Positions 22,401 through 35,087 of a DNA stretch of 64,000 nucleotides are shown in pieces. The position numbers were made by a program, and so were the translations under genes. The stretch is from contig NC_071668.1 of NCBI RefSeq assembly GCF_028554725.1, positions 58,488,732 to 58,552,731 of the forward strand, given 5' to 3'. Positions within the stretch are counted from its first letter, which is position 1. The number at the start of each line of letters is the position of its first letter. The DNA is from Zeugodacus cucurbitae. Lineage: Eukaryota > Arthropoda > Insecta > Diptera > Tephritidae. The notes under the pieces are model-generated. The model ran no database searches and was not told where the DNA came from. It saw nothing but the letters and a program-made list of their open reading frames with translations.

Positions 22401-25400
22401 AGAAGTAAATCATTTTCATAAGCTATTTATTTACAAATAATGCTTTTCAAGCAGTTTAATGATTTATAAGCTTTATATTAAGACACCTTTTTAATATTTT
22501 TTTCAAATTTTAATTTCAACGAGCTTTAAAAGTGTTTTGGTAGAGGAAATCACTAGTAAAACTTGCATAGCATTGCTATCGAGCTTTTTTGCGCTAACAC
22601 TAAGAGAACTACAACTAATTTTACTAGAAAAAAAAAAAAATAATTTCACTACTTTTTGTTTTTGTTTTTGTTTTTCTTGATTTATTTTCATATTTACCAC
22701 GCCACGGCCAAACTTTAGATTTTCGCTTTTCATTATTCATGTGTTCTGTATAAATGTATAACTATGTTTTTTGTTTTTTTTTTTTTTGTTTTATGTACTT
22801 ATGTGTGGTAAGCGTTTGCCTGCGTGTGGTGCGTCTCTGTTGAGTGAGTGCGTGCGCGCATGAGAGTGAGTGTATTGTTTTCCTCAGTGTTGGTTAGTCT
22901 ACTTTTCAGCGTAACTTTCACTGATTTTGTGTTTTGCTGCAGGATTATGAGTGCTTGGAGTGAGGAAGCTTTTTTTGATTGTGGTTGGGATTTAGGAGTG
23001 GAGCTTTTTTGTTGTATTATGTATTGTTTTTTTATATCAATTATAGTTGAATTTAATAGTTTGTGTTTATTTTTGTGTGTATGAAAATGAAAAGTTTATG
23101 ATTTTTGCTTTTTTTATTTTTGTGAAAAGTACTTTTTCTTCTCTTTGTGCTTTCAAAGCTTTTTTTTTTTAATTTTACTTTTGCGAAAGCTAGGGACTCA
23201 CTACAGGAAATGTGGCTAATACTTGGTTAGTTTACTACGTTTTGGTAATATTTCATTATTATTTTGACGCTGTAAATAACTGTATAAAATATTGATTTGA
23301 CTTGTTTTTTTTTTAAGCAAGTGTAAATAAAAATTATTAATATATTAGTAAGCAGTTTGAATTGCATTGTGTTAGTACTTATGAAAGCTCGTTATTTGCA
23401 AGCTTAAGCCTGTGCGTAAAAGCTGCGTGAAAGCTGAACGTTGGTGGATTTTGTGGTAACTTTATAATACTTTGAATCTCTTAGCGATGGTGGCATTGTT
23501 TTCATTGAGTAAGGGATAACTAAAATAAATTGGTTGGTTGAGACTACAAAGACTACTTTATTTTTTATGTTTATTAGTTATTGATAATAGTTGTAGATAT
23601 ATTTTTAGATTTACTGTAAACATTATTAGCTTAGAAATAATTACCTATTCTTAGGGAGAATTCTATAAAAATGACTACAAAAATTGTGTACTAGTAATAT
23701 ACAAATTACTTTTACAATATTATTTGCTTTAGTAAATCTTCAATAGTTGAAAAAGAGTTTGCATATTGAAACACATTTTTGATAAATTTCGATCAATTCA
23801 AATTTTCATATTTACCCATAAAAGTATGCAAGACAATATAATTTGTTCTATTTGTTTCAATATCATTTGACAGAGTTTAGCAAAAAGTTTCGATAGGCGA
23901 GGTTTCTAAAAGATTAGGCACGGATAGGGTTGATCTAAACTCGTATTATAATATAAACTCAGTATGTTAACATACCATTTGATATGAGATCCCGTGTTAT
24001 AATTTAATAGAGAAAATATCGGATTTGTAATGGTTAGTGATTAATATTTATTTCCAATTTTTTCAAAAAATGTAATAACTAGTCACGAATTTTGAAGAAA
24101 TTTGGAACGGATATGGAGCCTACCTAATAAAGTTTAAGCTCTCCCTTCTGGTCTGGATTCCAATGAGCTTATTTAAGTTGAAATTTGATATGATTGTTTT
24201 TCGACAAGGTAAAATTGAAGAACTTTGAAGAAGTTTTGTTAGTCATGCTAGATACCTATAGATACATTGGTCAAAGAGCTTCAGCATCACTTCCTGTTAT
24301 TATCTCTGTTGTTTCTTTTTATTAATTTTTCTCATTCTTCATTGATAAACTAATTCACCTCGCGTAATATGGTTATTTCGAGTCTTGCTCTCGAAATTAT
24401 TTAGAGTTAAAGGACTGTAGGGAGCAAGAGAATTTCAGTTAAAAGTCTACTTAAGTTTCAAGTTATTTGCAAAGATGGCAGTATAGTTCAATAAAATGTT
24501 GGACGCTTTCTGAAGATTTTCCAATTTTTAAACGTTCTTCTATCAAACAGGTATATTAAGAGAACTAGCCAAAAAAAAAATCGAATGTTGTATACTTTTT
24601 AATGTGGTTTAACTTCCTCGATGGGTTCGAAAGAAGAGCTTTATAGTCAATAGGTAAGATTCATTAATATTAAAGGTTAGTTCTTAATATACAAAGCTGT
24701 ATTAAGACCCTATATTGCCAATAAAAGCTTTAAATATGCAAACATTTTAAATTATTTCTTATTTTCTATAATAATATTTACAGTAATAGGTATATATTTA
24801 TGAACTAACTACGAATTATTTAAATACTAAATAAAATAACTAAATGTCATAAATTTGTATTGTACTTAATTACATATGAATTTACAAACATAACTAACTA
24901 TTAATATTTGAACCAATACAGAAAGCACATACAGTAATATGAAACGCAATACATATATACACAAGGTTGATTATAATATATTTATAAAAAACGCAAAAAT
25001 ATTCCTCGAAAGCTCTTCGTACCATAAGCGCTCAGATATGAAATTAAGGCAAATATATTAAAAAAGCTTTAATTTCAAAGAAACACGGATTATTCGATGG
25101 TAGTTATTTAGAGTTACTTCACAAAGTAAACTAGCTTTTATTTGATCAAAAAATGCTAAGGAGCTTTCGTAAGCTCTTGAGGTTAAGCTGCGGAATCCAT
25201 CAATTTTGTTACTTCTTCTTCTTCTTTTAAATAACGGTATAATTGATCAGTAAATTATTACTGTATAAGAAAGCTTAAAATTTTGGAAAATTATCTCCAT
25301 ATGCAATATACAATATACAATTATACCTCCACATCAAAGCTTTAAAAATATCAAAGTTTAACAATGAACTCTTAAAGAATAGCAAAAGAAAAAGTTATAG

Positions 25401-26605
25401 AAACAAAAACGTGTCAGCACACTTGGAATAAATGAAGATCGCTAAGAGCTCGAAATATTCTGAAGAGCTCAAAATTCTAACACAAAATGCCGTTCGAATG
25501 GTACAAATTTAATTCAGTCAAAATTTGCAATTTGCTAATATACTATTTACTATTAAAATAGTATGGAAAAAGCTTTCTTCTCATAAAAAGTGAAATAATG
25601 TTTAAAAAAGCTTTTAATCACTGCCATATAAATATAGTTTCAATTTACCTTGAAAGTAAAGACTCTTAGAAGAAGGAACATAAAAAAGCTGCATAAAAAG
25701 CTTTAAAGGACTTAAAAAGTTGCTTGAAATATTAAAGATCTTTCTTTATCTCTTCGCTTTTTAAATTAATTTCGCAAGCTAAGAAAATATGTCCTTGACC
25801 TTCAAATAACTAACATTTGATATAATGGCACACATATATATACATATTAATTAAACCACAAAAGCTTCTCATAAACAAACAGCAGTAGATACCAAGTAAA
25901 ATATAAACCTTCACTTAGTCTCTGCGCAAATTAGTTAAATAAATAAATCTCAGTGTAAATAATTTAGCCGAGCAAGTTGTAAGTGCCAAATATCCACAAA
26001 AACATAAAAAAATGGCAGAAAATTTCGGAAACTTTTGGTGCTATTAATTTTTTCTCTGTTGTTTGGTAATTTTTAAATTACACTTTTGACTTTACAAAAC
26101 CAACGGCGACAAACATAAATTTCACTGTAATTTATTACATTTGGCCTCCTGCCACGAAGTGACAGCGGCAGTGGTAGTGTCTGCTAAGCCAACAATGAGT
26201 GGGCTGTAACGGTTTACGCCAGCTGTGACGCCCCGAAATGTAAGAAACTCTGACACACACACACACCCACCGAAAAATACAATACAATTAGAAAATATTT
26301 AACTATTTAGCTGTTTGTTGGGTGGACAGTAAAATATGGTGGCACGAGGCGTCCGCAAGCTATTCACTTGCTTGGCCCTTAGAGGTCAGTTTTGTGGTGT
26401 TGAAGTGAATTTCGTAAATATTCATAAATCTCTGTAGAGACTAGAGACCGCAAATTTATCTAATGGCAAATATTTGGGCATTTGTTTATGACTGTGTGTT
26501 TGAGTAAAATACCCTGTAGGAAAATGTGAGCGAATTTAAAAATTTTTGGAAATAAAAAAGTAAAGCTTTGGGAGGCTGAAAAATGTGGTATCAGTTAGCA
26601 ATAAT
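22401..26605. other. AT-rich stretch, no gene recognised
   Basis: Possibly continuing intron. The words AAGCTTT and GAGCTCTT recur loosely through 24.5-25.8 kb, which may be a very decayed repeat, but I could not align units. A CA run lies at about 26253-26266. The segment 26110-26400 is less AT-rich but has no convincing frame. A TTTTGTGTTTTGCTGCAG acceptor-like sequence at about 22925-22943 has no credible exon after it. Confidence 0.4.
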
Positions 26606-26609
26606 AACG

Positions 26610-27668
26610 TTTCGCTTGTTAATGGATACGAGTTTAAAAGATCCAATCATGGCATTCCGCTCCAAAGTGTTCAAAGGATCGGTTCGTCTATCTTCAAATC
26701 ATAAACTCGTTGTATTTTATGATAAGATCGAAATCATTAATGTGAGTTAAGAAGGTCCAATAATTGCGCTCGGTTCCGAAGTTTCCAAAGTGGTGTTTCG
26801 GCTATCTCCGAATCATAAACTCATCGAATTTTATGAGAAGAGTTAAATCATTAAGGTGAGTTAATAAGATCTAACAATTGTATTCGGTTCCATAGTATTC
26901 AAAGTCGTCGTTTGTCTATCTATGAACCATAAACTCATTAAATTATATGGGAATCTGAAATCTTCAACGTGAGTTAATAAAATTTAACAATTAAAGTTGA
27001 TTTCGTAGTGGCCGAAGTGGTGGTTTGTCTATACCCGAACCATAAACTCATTGAATTTACATTAAAAAGACCGAAATAGTTAACGTGAGAGGATCTAACG
27101 ATTGCATGTGATTTCTTAGTGTCCAAAGTGGCGGTCTGTTCATCTCTTACCCTAAACTCATTGAGTTTTAAGAGAAAACCGAAATAATTATTATGAGTTA
27201 AAAGGATCTAACACTTGCATTCGGTTCCGTAGTGTTCAAAATGGTGGTCTGTCCACCTCCGACCCATAAACTCATTGTATTTTATGAGAAGAGTTAATAA
27301 GATCTAACAATTCAATTCGATTTTATAGTGCTCAAAATGACAGTCTGTCAATATCAGAACCATACACTCATTGAATTTACATTAAAAAGACCGAATTAGT
27401 TAACGTGAGAGGATCTAACGTTGCATTTGATTTGGTAGTATCCAAAATGGTGGTCTGTTCATCTCCAACCCATAAACTCATTGAGTTTTAGGGGATGACC
27501 GAAATAATTATTATGAGTTAACAGGATCTAACAATTGCATTCGGTTCCGTAGTGTTCAAAATGGTGGTATGGCCATCTCTGACCCATAAACTCATTGTAT
27601 TTTAAGAAAAGATAAATTTTATAGTGCTCAAAGTGGCAGTCTGTCTATATCCGAACCATAAACTCAAT
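26610..27668. repeat. Satellite-like tandem array with 320-bp three-unit higher-order repeat
   Basis: About ten monomers of roughly 92-115 bp start near 26640, 26755, 26868, 26981, 27091, 27204, 27301, 27411, 27523 and 27614 (last partial). Each contains GGATCTAACAATTGCATTCG-like sequence, a TCCAAAGTGGTGGTCTGT-like centre and CCATAAACTCATTGAATTTT. From 26981 onward three monomer types repeat in order: type A has ATTTACATTAAAAAGACCG (27060 and 27377), type B has AATAATTATTATGAGTTA (27184 and 27505), type C has the short TTTTATGAGAAGAG end. Offsets are 320, 320 and 319 bp. A fourth partial type-A unit ends the array. No coding potential. This is local unequal exchange acting on multimers. Confidence 0.88.
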
Positions 27669-30100
27669 AGGCTGGTTGGGACGGTCTCAGAAACCATTCT
27701 AACCTTCCATATCCAAATTTTTTAAAGATTTTGCTTATAGTCCATTATGTGAGTTAGACTTAGACAAGTGCCTTGAGTATGTCGCTACCATACGACGGGT
27801 TCGTAAGCTCAATTTACAACTAATATTATGTAACAACTTATATTATAGAGCCTAGAGCAGTTGTCTTTTATTAGGACTTTGAAGCCTGATATTTGGTGCC
27901 ATCTAGTGGCAGCTTTAATGAATGTAATGAATTTCTCATATGACTTCATGAATATTCAAAAATGTATTGCGTCTAACATTCCTACTGGCCACTTCTCCAC
28001 CAAGAACTATGCATATTTATGTCTAAATATAAATATTCCCTTTTCTTTATCTTTATGCTAATGTGCTGGCGCGCTGCTCATAATTTATCTACATCTTTTG
28101 GCATATTAAATTCTTGCTGGTATATATATGCCACTAACTTTGAACGTGCTGGAATTTTGGCAGCATTTCAATTGTGGCACCCGAATTACTGGTGCATAAC
28201 GCCCGCTGACGCCACTTTTCGACCTTAAGCTTTCATTTGTGTGACAAAAACAAAAATCTAAAAAAACGATGAGAAACGAATAAACAGCAGAGGAATTATA
28301 TTTATATATACAGTAGAATGCAATTCTCGCTGTGATAATTGAATTTGCAAAATGCCATAGTTGAGCGGAAAATATGCGCTATTATGGGGTTTGGAGGGCG
28401 AGAGCGAGAATAAAAATATTTTCATTTGTTAAATAGAAGCGCAAAAAAGGACTCACAGCACAAAGCGAGGAGTCGAATAAATGACTAAACTGTACAACTA
28501 TGAGTGAGTGCTTACGATGTCTTTGTATGTCTGAGTGTGTGTGTATGACGGCACGCTGGGAGTGAGTAGTCAGTATAACTATGTATGTGTGCCTGCTGCT
28601 GCTGTTCTTCCCATTGGCATGAGCATGTCATTTGCGAATTTAGCGTGCACTAACAGACGTACAAAGATATCTGTAGAGTCATACACACACACAAAATGAC
28701 AGCTGAATGCCATTGCCAATGGCGCTGTCAGTTATTTTATCAATGGCTGCCGCTGTCGTCGTCATCACTGGAATTTGTAATCGACATTATACTGACACGC
28801 CGACAACGTAGTGTATTGTGCGGCGGAAGAGAATAATGGCAGCGCATATTAACTGCGAGATTTGGTGTACCAGCTGTTTTGTTGCTACTCTTCTACACTT
28901 CAGCTGCATTTTTGTTAGAAAAAATTGTACATTTCACTGCTGCTCTTCAACAAACTATTCATTTTCACTATTTTTCAAGCGCTACAATACGCTTTTCAGC
29001 TCATATTTAGTGTAGAGACATACACATATATAAATGTTAGCATACATTTGTGCGCCAGTGTAGTTGTGACAAATGATAGTTGTCAATTTAAAGCACACTT
29101 GATTAATGACAATCGAAAAATGCCAACACGATTGTGTTTATATATTACAGTCATATAGCTATAGAAGAGTATATTACTTGAAATACATAGCACTATTGCG
29201 CCCTTAAATTCTTTGTTTATCAAAAGAATTGGAAATATTTTCATAGACTTGTATCAACTTAATTGCTGGGATTTATTATAAAGTGTTGCTGTTTTAGACA
29301 ATTAAGTCATAAAATGTCCGAAACATTTGCCACAAAGTAAAAAAAACTTGTATTTTTATGTAAATATTTTGAAATATCATTTTATTTTATGCCAGTCGCA
29401 AAAATTTAAGTTATAAATTAGATAGTGCAGATCTTTGGCAACTAAATGAAAGCCAAAGGTGTCTTACTCGTGTTTATTGCCTGGTTTCAGAAGTGTCATT
29501 TTCTTCAACAGCTCGTCTTTTTCGAGTATGTCTTTTCAAAAACTAAATTCATTCGAATATATCTATAGTCGTTCCATTAATAAAATGATTATTATACGCT
29601 CTATTTTTAGGGTCTAAAATTAAAAAAAAAAAATATGTTTAAATTGCCTATAATTGTTCAATTTATTTGATTAAAAATCTGTATAACTAGTCAATTAGGT
29701 GAAGAAATTAAATTTTCTGTTAATTCATTAAGATAAGTTTTCACATACAACTCACTTAATCTGAACGTCACTATCACTTTAGCTCACTCAATAAGTAATT
29801 GACAGCTGAGAATATTCAGACCCAATCAATTAAGCTCATACAATTCGAAACACTTCGTTTTATGTACTTATTAGATAAGTACGAATTCCTTATTTTATTA
29901 AATTTTCAATTAAAATTTTCATATGAAAACTGCTAACAAATTTACATTCAATTAAGTAATTTATTTGAAAGTAGTTCTTTAACTAAAGCATATTTTTTAT
30001 AACTGTTGATCTTCTAATAAATTGTTGATTTCTCTTTTCTACTGAGGAGAATTGGTAGAATAGTTGGGGAAATTCAACAAAAATTTCTTGACAATTGAGA
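27669..30100. other. Non-coding stretch
   Basis: Nothing convincing. The 28.0-29.2 kb part is less AT-rich, with TGTGTG/CACACA microsatellites (28536-28545, 28684-28692). Short overlapping frames there are cysteine- and serine-rich and lack splice or family support. The remainder (29.2-30.1 kb) is AT-rich. Confidence 0.4.
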
Positions 30101-30114
30101 ACTAATTGATAATA

Positions 30115-30400
30115 TGTTAATTACCCTACTTTAAGGAAAATTTGGTAATAATTAAAAGTTAATTGAGCTTAAATTGTGATTAATAGAAGATTGATATAAT
30201 GAAAAAATTGCATTAAACACTAGAAGCAATTAGTTTTTTAGCTAAGTAATTGATAGAAGATACATTTCTGCTTTAAAAAAATTACAAAAATGTATTGGTA
30301 AATGATCACAATTAAAAGTTAATTGAACTCAATTAATTTAATGAACTGAAGTTGATCAGTAGAAAAATTGCAGAAGATAATTCGAGTTCTTTAAAAAGCT
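30115..30400. repeat. Degenerate tandem pair, ~160-bp unit
   Basis: Two units share ATTAAAAGTTAATTGA (30151 and 30311) followed by a GAAAAAATTGCA-like block, with a 160-bp offset. Similarity is modest and AT-rich, so the unit boundaries are uncertain. Confidence 0.5.
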
Positions 30401-32290
30401 TTTAATAATTTATTTTAATTCTAAATGTAAACTTTTGATACTTCTGACGACATTGTTTCACTTGAGTTACATTTCTCAAGCCATTATCTGTTTGAGGATA
30501 GTAAATAGATTTACAAAACATTAGAAATCATTACAAGAGCTTGAGCCTCTTTAAGAAAATATATTTGACGTTTACTCTTTTCTTTCATATTCTAAATTGC
30601 TTTAGTCTTAACTTCCCTCACTTAAAGTTTAGTCAACACCGATATTTTGAGACACATGTCCATAAGCTTTTGACCTTATTTGAAGTTGAATTTGTGAAAG
30701 GGTAGTGTTTTACAATATTCGACTTTCAAGGTCATTATGATTGACTAGAAGTATTATTGGTTTCTCCGTCTATACGGAGCTTCGTTCGTTTCATTTCGTC
30801 ACCATGCAATCATACGCCCTATAATAATTATAAAATCATAACAGAGCATTCGACATTTACATATAAATTTCCTTTGAGTTCATTGATTTAAAGAACTAGA
30901 TCGTCCTGAACTGAAATTGGTAAGATATATTTATGATTTTAATTATTAGGCTTACAAATTACAACTTTGCTTCCGCCGTTTTCCAATAGATGTCTCTAGG
31001 GTCAAGCACTGGCCGATTAAATCGATTTTTTTTGTATCGATCATGGACATTTGTGTCAACATTAACCCAACAAAATATTTGTAGAGATCTGTTTGCATCC
31101 CAAACTTATTCTCAACTGAAATTGTCCCTTTTTGAGGCGAATTCTCGACGTATAATAATCTGAAAATTCTATAAAATACCAGCAGAAACTAGTGCATCCT
31201 TACTTCCTTGCTTTGATGTCTATTTAACCGCAAAAAATTCCACCACTCCTTTCGAATTTTTTCTATAGCTTGCAAAGTATCCAGCTCCACATACTTAATG
31301 CCACTACTCCCCAACTTACTTCCAACCCACTTTGGAAACTTCTTACAAATTTCTTAGTCTCTATTTGTTTTACACTACGCTACTCCTTCCCTATACACTT
31401 TCCGGCCTTTGTTTTTTACGATATTATTTTCTGCCTACGGCTTGGATTTGCGGCCATTATCAACTTCCCGGCATTGAGCCGCCCTTTTGTGTAGCACTCC
31501 GCCCACCGAGCACGCACACAAACGCACATGCGATTCTTTCGCTTTGGAGAGTAGTTAATGTGTTTAAAAGTACCATAAAATCCAGCCGTCTCATTTGGCC
31601 AACCTTTTAAGCAATTTCACATAATGATCGTCGGCCGAAGGCCATTACGGCGTCACTTGCCCTCGATTTTGTTTGCCTTTTTACTACTACTTCCCTTTAT
31701 GTTTTGTTTTTCTCTTCTACTTCCCTTTATGTTTTGCTTCTTTCTTTTTTGTTTTGTTTTTTTTTCTTCTTTTTTTTGCATGCGCACGCTAACATTTCTT
31801 GACGAAAAGCGTAATTCTGCGTTGAAAGAAACGCAAATCTGCGCTTTGATTACTCACATTGATGGCGAACTTTAAGAGCGCCTTTGTCGTGTTCTGGCTA
31901 ATTTATGTTTCAAAGCAGGTTTGTTTGTGAGTGTGTGTAAGGCAAAACTTACATAATGACAAAGCCTGCGCCGGCTTAAGTTGCCCTAATCATGACGCAA
32001 TCAATGTCAAATCGCTTTTAATATGTCAATGACATAAACACATTTTGGCAATTTTTTATTTGTTTGTATTGCGATACGGTTGTTTATTACTTTTTTCCCT
32101 TCGCTTGTGGTACGTCATCGTCAGCTTTACGCTGCTTAAGTGAGTTTGAGTAATGGGTCGGCGCGCTTAAATGTATGCTACATTTCTTTGCTTCTATTCA
32201 ATAAGTTGCCTACTTTTGGTATATACCCTATAGGAAGTTTCGATGGTTTCGATTTTATGCGATGCCCAGCGCTAGTTACTAGTTCTCATA
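30401..32290. other. Non-coding stretch
   Basis: No gene recognised. A short direct duplication of CTACTTCCCTTTATGTTTTG lies within the T-rich segment at 31685-31745. Frames at 31.27-31.88 kb are rich in Phe/Leu because the DNA is pyrimidine-rich and are not supported as genes. Confidence 0.4.
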
Positions 32291-32370
32291 GATATTTTTA
32301 TACTCTCGCAACATTGTTCTACAGAGTACACTAGTTTTCTTAATACTAGTAAGGCCTAAAACCTTATTTA

Positions 32371-32543
32371 CAGTTGAACTTCCCTAACCCGAATCACCAT
32401 AATCCACAAAGAAACTTCGAGTTAGATAGACTTCCGAGTTACGGAAGGTAATTTGTATGAAATTTGACTTATATTGCCAATTCAAGAGTTTGAGTTACGG
32501 AGAACTTCGAGTTATAGAAGTTCGAGTTAGGGAAGTTCAACTG
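32371..32543. mobile_element. Pogo-like MITE with perfect 18-bp inverted termini
   Basis: The 173-bp insert starts CAGTTGAACTTCCCTAAC and ends GTTAGGGAAGTTCAACTG, a perfect inverted repeat, with TA on each side (32369-32370 and 32544-32545). TA duplication and termini starting CAGT are characteristic of pogo/Tigger-type Tc1/mariner relatives. Inside are several GAGTTA/TTCGAGTT iterations. It sits inside copy A of the interspersed repeat and must be the later insertion. No coding capacity. Confidence 0.82.
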
Positions 32544-32849
32544 TATATATAGGTTTATATATAGATATAGGGCTATATATACTAAAGTGATTAGGGTGAC
32601 GAGTAGAATTGAATATCTTGATGAAACTTGTTCCTTGGGACAGTGAGAGAGTTGCTATTGAAAATGGGCGAAATCGGACCATTGCCACCCCCGCAAAATG
32701 TCGAAATCTGAAAACCAATGAAGATAGCGGAATACAACTTTACACAAATCCTGTATTTGAGATGTGGCATCACTTGTGGAAAAATTGTCGAAATCGGTGT
32801 TTAACTTTTCAAGAACTCAGATATCGAACATGAAGAACTCAGTGCCTAA

Positions 32850-33173
32850 TAGTATGTTTACATATGAAAATAATCTCGTTCTAAGCTCGTTCAATAATCT
32901 AACCGTTATAGCCAAATGAGATTATCAGTTGTCAAATGTGTTGCATATGTTGTTGTATTACACATATTTTTCACGCTGTCGGTCATTTTTGTTTACATTT
33001 TCATTTGACATAAACCTAGGAATAACACTGGAAATCTAGTTGTATAAAACGAGATAATTTTATAATCTCGGATATCCAGAGAGGAATTTTGTATGGGAAA
33101 TCCCGTTTCTTAATTACAGATTATAGAGTTAAGCTCGTAAATGGAGATAATTTCGTTATATGCAAACATAGTA
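32850..33173. mobile_element. Second nested MITE, imperfect inverted termini
   Basis: A ~324-bp block interrupts the interspersed repeat between ...CAGTGCCTAA and ...GAGAAATATTTCACCG, which are adjacent (in inverse orientation) in the 50.3 kb copy. Its ends are TATGTTTACATAT...AATAATCTC on the left and GAGATAATTT...ATATGCAAACATA on the right, imperfect inverted repeats, flanked by TA. Interior GAGATAAT/ATTATCTC words are also mirrored. Non-coding. The superfamily is presumably TA-targeting. Confidence 0.7.
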
Positions 33174-33557
33174 TGAGAGAAATATTTCACCGAAAATATC
33201 GGTAAAACTCTCAGGTATTACATAATAATTCAGATGGATTCTTTTTCTTCTAATAGTGTGTCTCTGTACCAAGAATGGTTAAGATCGGGTCATAACTTCT
33301 CCTTGCTACCATATACGAAATTATCGGTTTTTTTTCAAAAATAAGTTGGTCTTTATTTTGCATATATCGGCTAATATGTGAGATATCTTAGCAAAATTAA
33401 GGGTGAGTGTATAGTTTTGAATATAGAGTACCTTGAACTTAGCCTTTCCTTACTTGTTTTGTTACGTGTTTTAACTACTAAAAATCTATATGTGACAGCA
33501 GCGACTAAGTCATCTATTTATAACTAAATATTAATAGTTAGTCTTATACATATATTA

Positions 33558-33994
33558 TACAACGTGTTTTCAAAAAGTAACGGGAATATAAAATTTCGGG
33601 GGTTTGAAGAGTCGTCATTGCATATTAGGTCAGTAGCCGCCGCTAGGTTAGACATGTTGTTATGAGCTTACTGATTTTCGCTTGTTAAAAGCTCACACTT
33701 CCTTACTTGTTCGTGAATTCTTGATCAAAAACAATACTGTACCGATGCCCCAGCGTTAATATTCACCAGAACGTGAGTGAAGTTTCTCTATTTTCATAAA
33801 GGGTTCTTGTTTTACAAGCATACGAGAAATCGTTGAAAGATCCAAAGGCTCTCCCTTAAAACAAGTTTAAGAAGTGTTTCGACGAATGGCAGGGGAGGGG
33901 ATTATTTTAAAGGCGACAAGGTTAATGCAGAGGAATGAATTAATAATTTTTCAAAAAATGAAAATTCCCGTTATTTTTTGCACATTCCTCGTAT
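33558..33994 (+). pseudogene. Internally deleted mariner element (copy 1)
   Basis: Termini TACAACGTGTTTTCAAAAAG...TAACGGGAAT and ATTCCCGTTATTTTTTGCAC...CGTA are imperfect inverted repeats with TA at both ends, as expected for mariner. The ~437-bp interior preserves transposase C-terminal scraps: CTTGTTCGTGAATTC reads LVREF followed by LIKNNTVPMPQ, then YSPE where mariner has the third catalytic aspartate region (YSPD), and finally DYFKGDKVNAEE and a stop. The N-terminal and much of the catalytic part are missing, and stops and frameshifts intervene. It is a dead or trans-mobilised derivative. The mariner subfamily is not assigned. Confidence 0.8.
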
Positions 33995-35085
33995 ATATGT
34001 ATACATATGAATGCGACTATGTATGTATTTTAGGGATACATATACATATATGAGATATGTGTGCTCTAGTAGTGGTAATAGTAGCACATTTGAGTTCCTT
34101 ACGTTTTCCTGTCCCAATTCCCTACACTCTTGTTTGCTTTCTTGCGTGGCTCAAATAATATTTTCTTCGGCGCACATGCTTCGTCCTTTCCCTCACACTA
34201 CCATTCTGCAGCCTTTATTTACTGCCATCTTTAGCGGCTTGTGTGCCTGCGCCTAATGACTCAATTGATTTTGTCGTTTTCACGCATTGCTCAGCCAAGC
34301 GACGACACCTATAGAAAATACACACTCACACAAACTCATGTATGCTTTCCTATACAAACACACATACATACCATGTGATTCATGCACTAATGTGCTTTAG
34401 CTCGGTCGCATGCATGTTCTTGACTTTCTGCTGATTATGTAATCTTTATAATGATTTGTTTGCCTTCGCAAAGCGCACACACATTCTTGGCATGGCTGTG
34501 TATGCATGTGTATGAGTGCTTGTATATATGTGTGTGTGTTGGTAAGTGGGTAGTTAGGCAGTAATATCATTGTTAATGGCTTTTCCATTGACGTTAGCAA
34601 TAATATTGCAATAAAGCTTAAATATTTATTAATATTATTTGACATTTGTAGTAATATGTTATTATGCAATCATCGCTAGCGATGAGTAGTTGCTACTTCA
34701 TGTATGTATTTAGTATACACTCGAAATCTTGGCATATAGTACATGTGTTATTAGTCAATATATCATTGTAAATATATGTATTTTAGTAGTAGATTGCAAG
34801 ATATGCCGAATATTTCATATATGAAAGGCATGAAAGCAATTGACAATTCGGAAATTTTCTAATAATAAATTAAGAAGATCGATTTGGCATAGAAAATAAG
34901 TGATTAATTTGTCATAATACGCATTCATTTGTACGCAACGGCATTATACTTGGTATCTTCAATGATTAAATATATATATTTTAATTCTGAGCTTTTGCAA
35001 TTAAAATGAATAAAATAATTATCAAACCGTTATTAATGATAATATTCTATAATTTATCCATTCTTGGAATGTCTACCATAACAAG
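33995..35085. other. Non-coding stretch with TATG/CACA microsatellites
   Basis: TATATGTATACATATG-type runs follow the mariner end. TGTGTGTG lies near 34530-34540. No exon or RNA gene recognised; the 34397-34669 minus-strand frame is a translation of simple-sequence DNA. Confidence 0.4.
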
Positions 35086-35087
35086 AG

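Larger units (their letters stand above)
32293..33461 (+). mobile_element. Interspersed non-coding repeat (copy A) with nested MITEs
   Basis: It begins TTTTTATACTCTCGCAACAT and ends AACTTAGCCTTTCCTTACTTG. The end is the inverse of the left edge of the repeat at 50.30 kb (AACAAGTAAGAAAAGGCTAA). Internal phrases such as TTCACCGAAAATATCGGTAA, AATATGTGAGATATCTTAGC and the 32.55-32.83 kb block also occur in the repeats at 40.6 and 50.3 kb. There is no open frame of any quality; the frame at 32609-32833 is a chance translation of repeat DNA. Two smaller elements have inserted into it (32371-32543 and 32850-33173). It appears to be a non-autonomous dispersed family; the superfamily is undetermined. 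Confidence 0.72.

Noticed and set aside
22925..23084. Acceptor-like TTTTGCTGCAG followed by an open stretch
   Set aside because: The following translation is Phe/Cys-rich from T/G-rich DNA and no matching donor is present.
24500..25900. Recurring AAGCTTT and GAGCTCTT words
   Set aside because: No alignable unit or constant spacing could be established; the words are short and AT-rich, so chance is sufficient.
26610..27668. Regularly spaced repeats considered as a CRISPR array
   Set aside because: Units are tandem with no unique spacers, monomers are divergent throughout, and the window is clearly eukaryotic.
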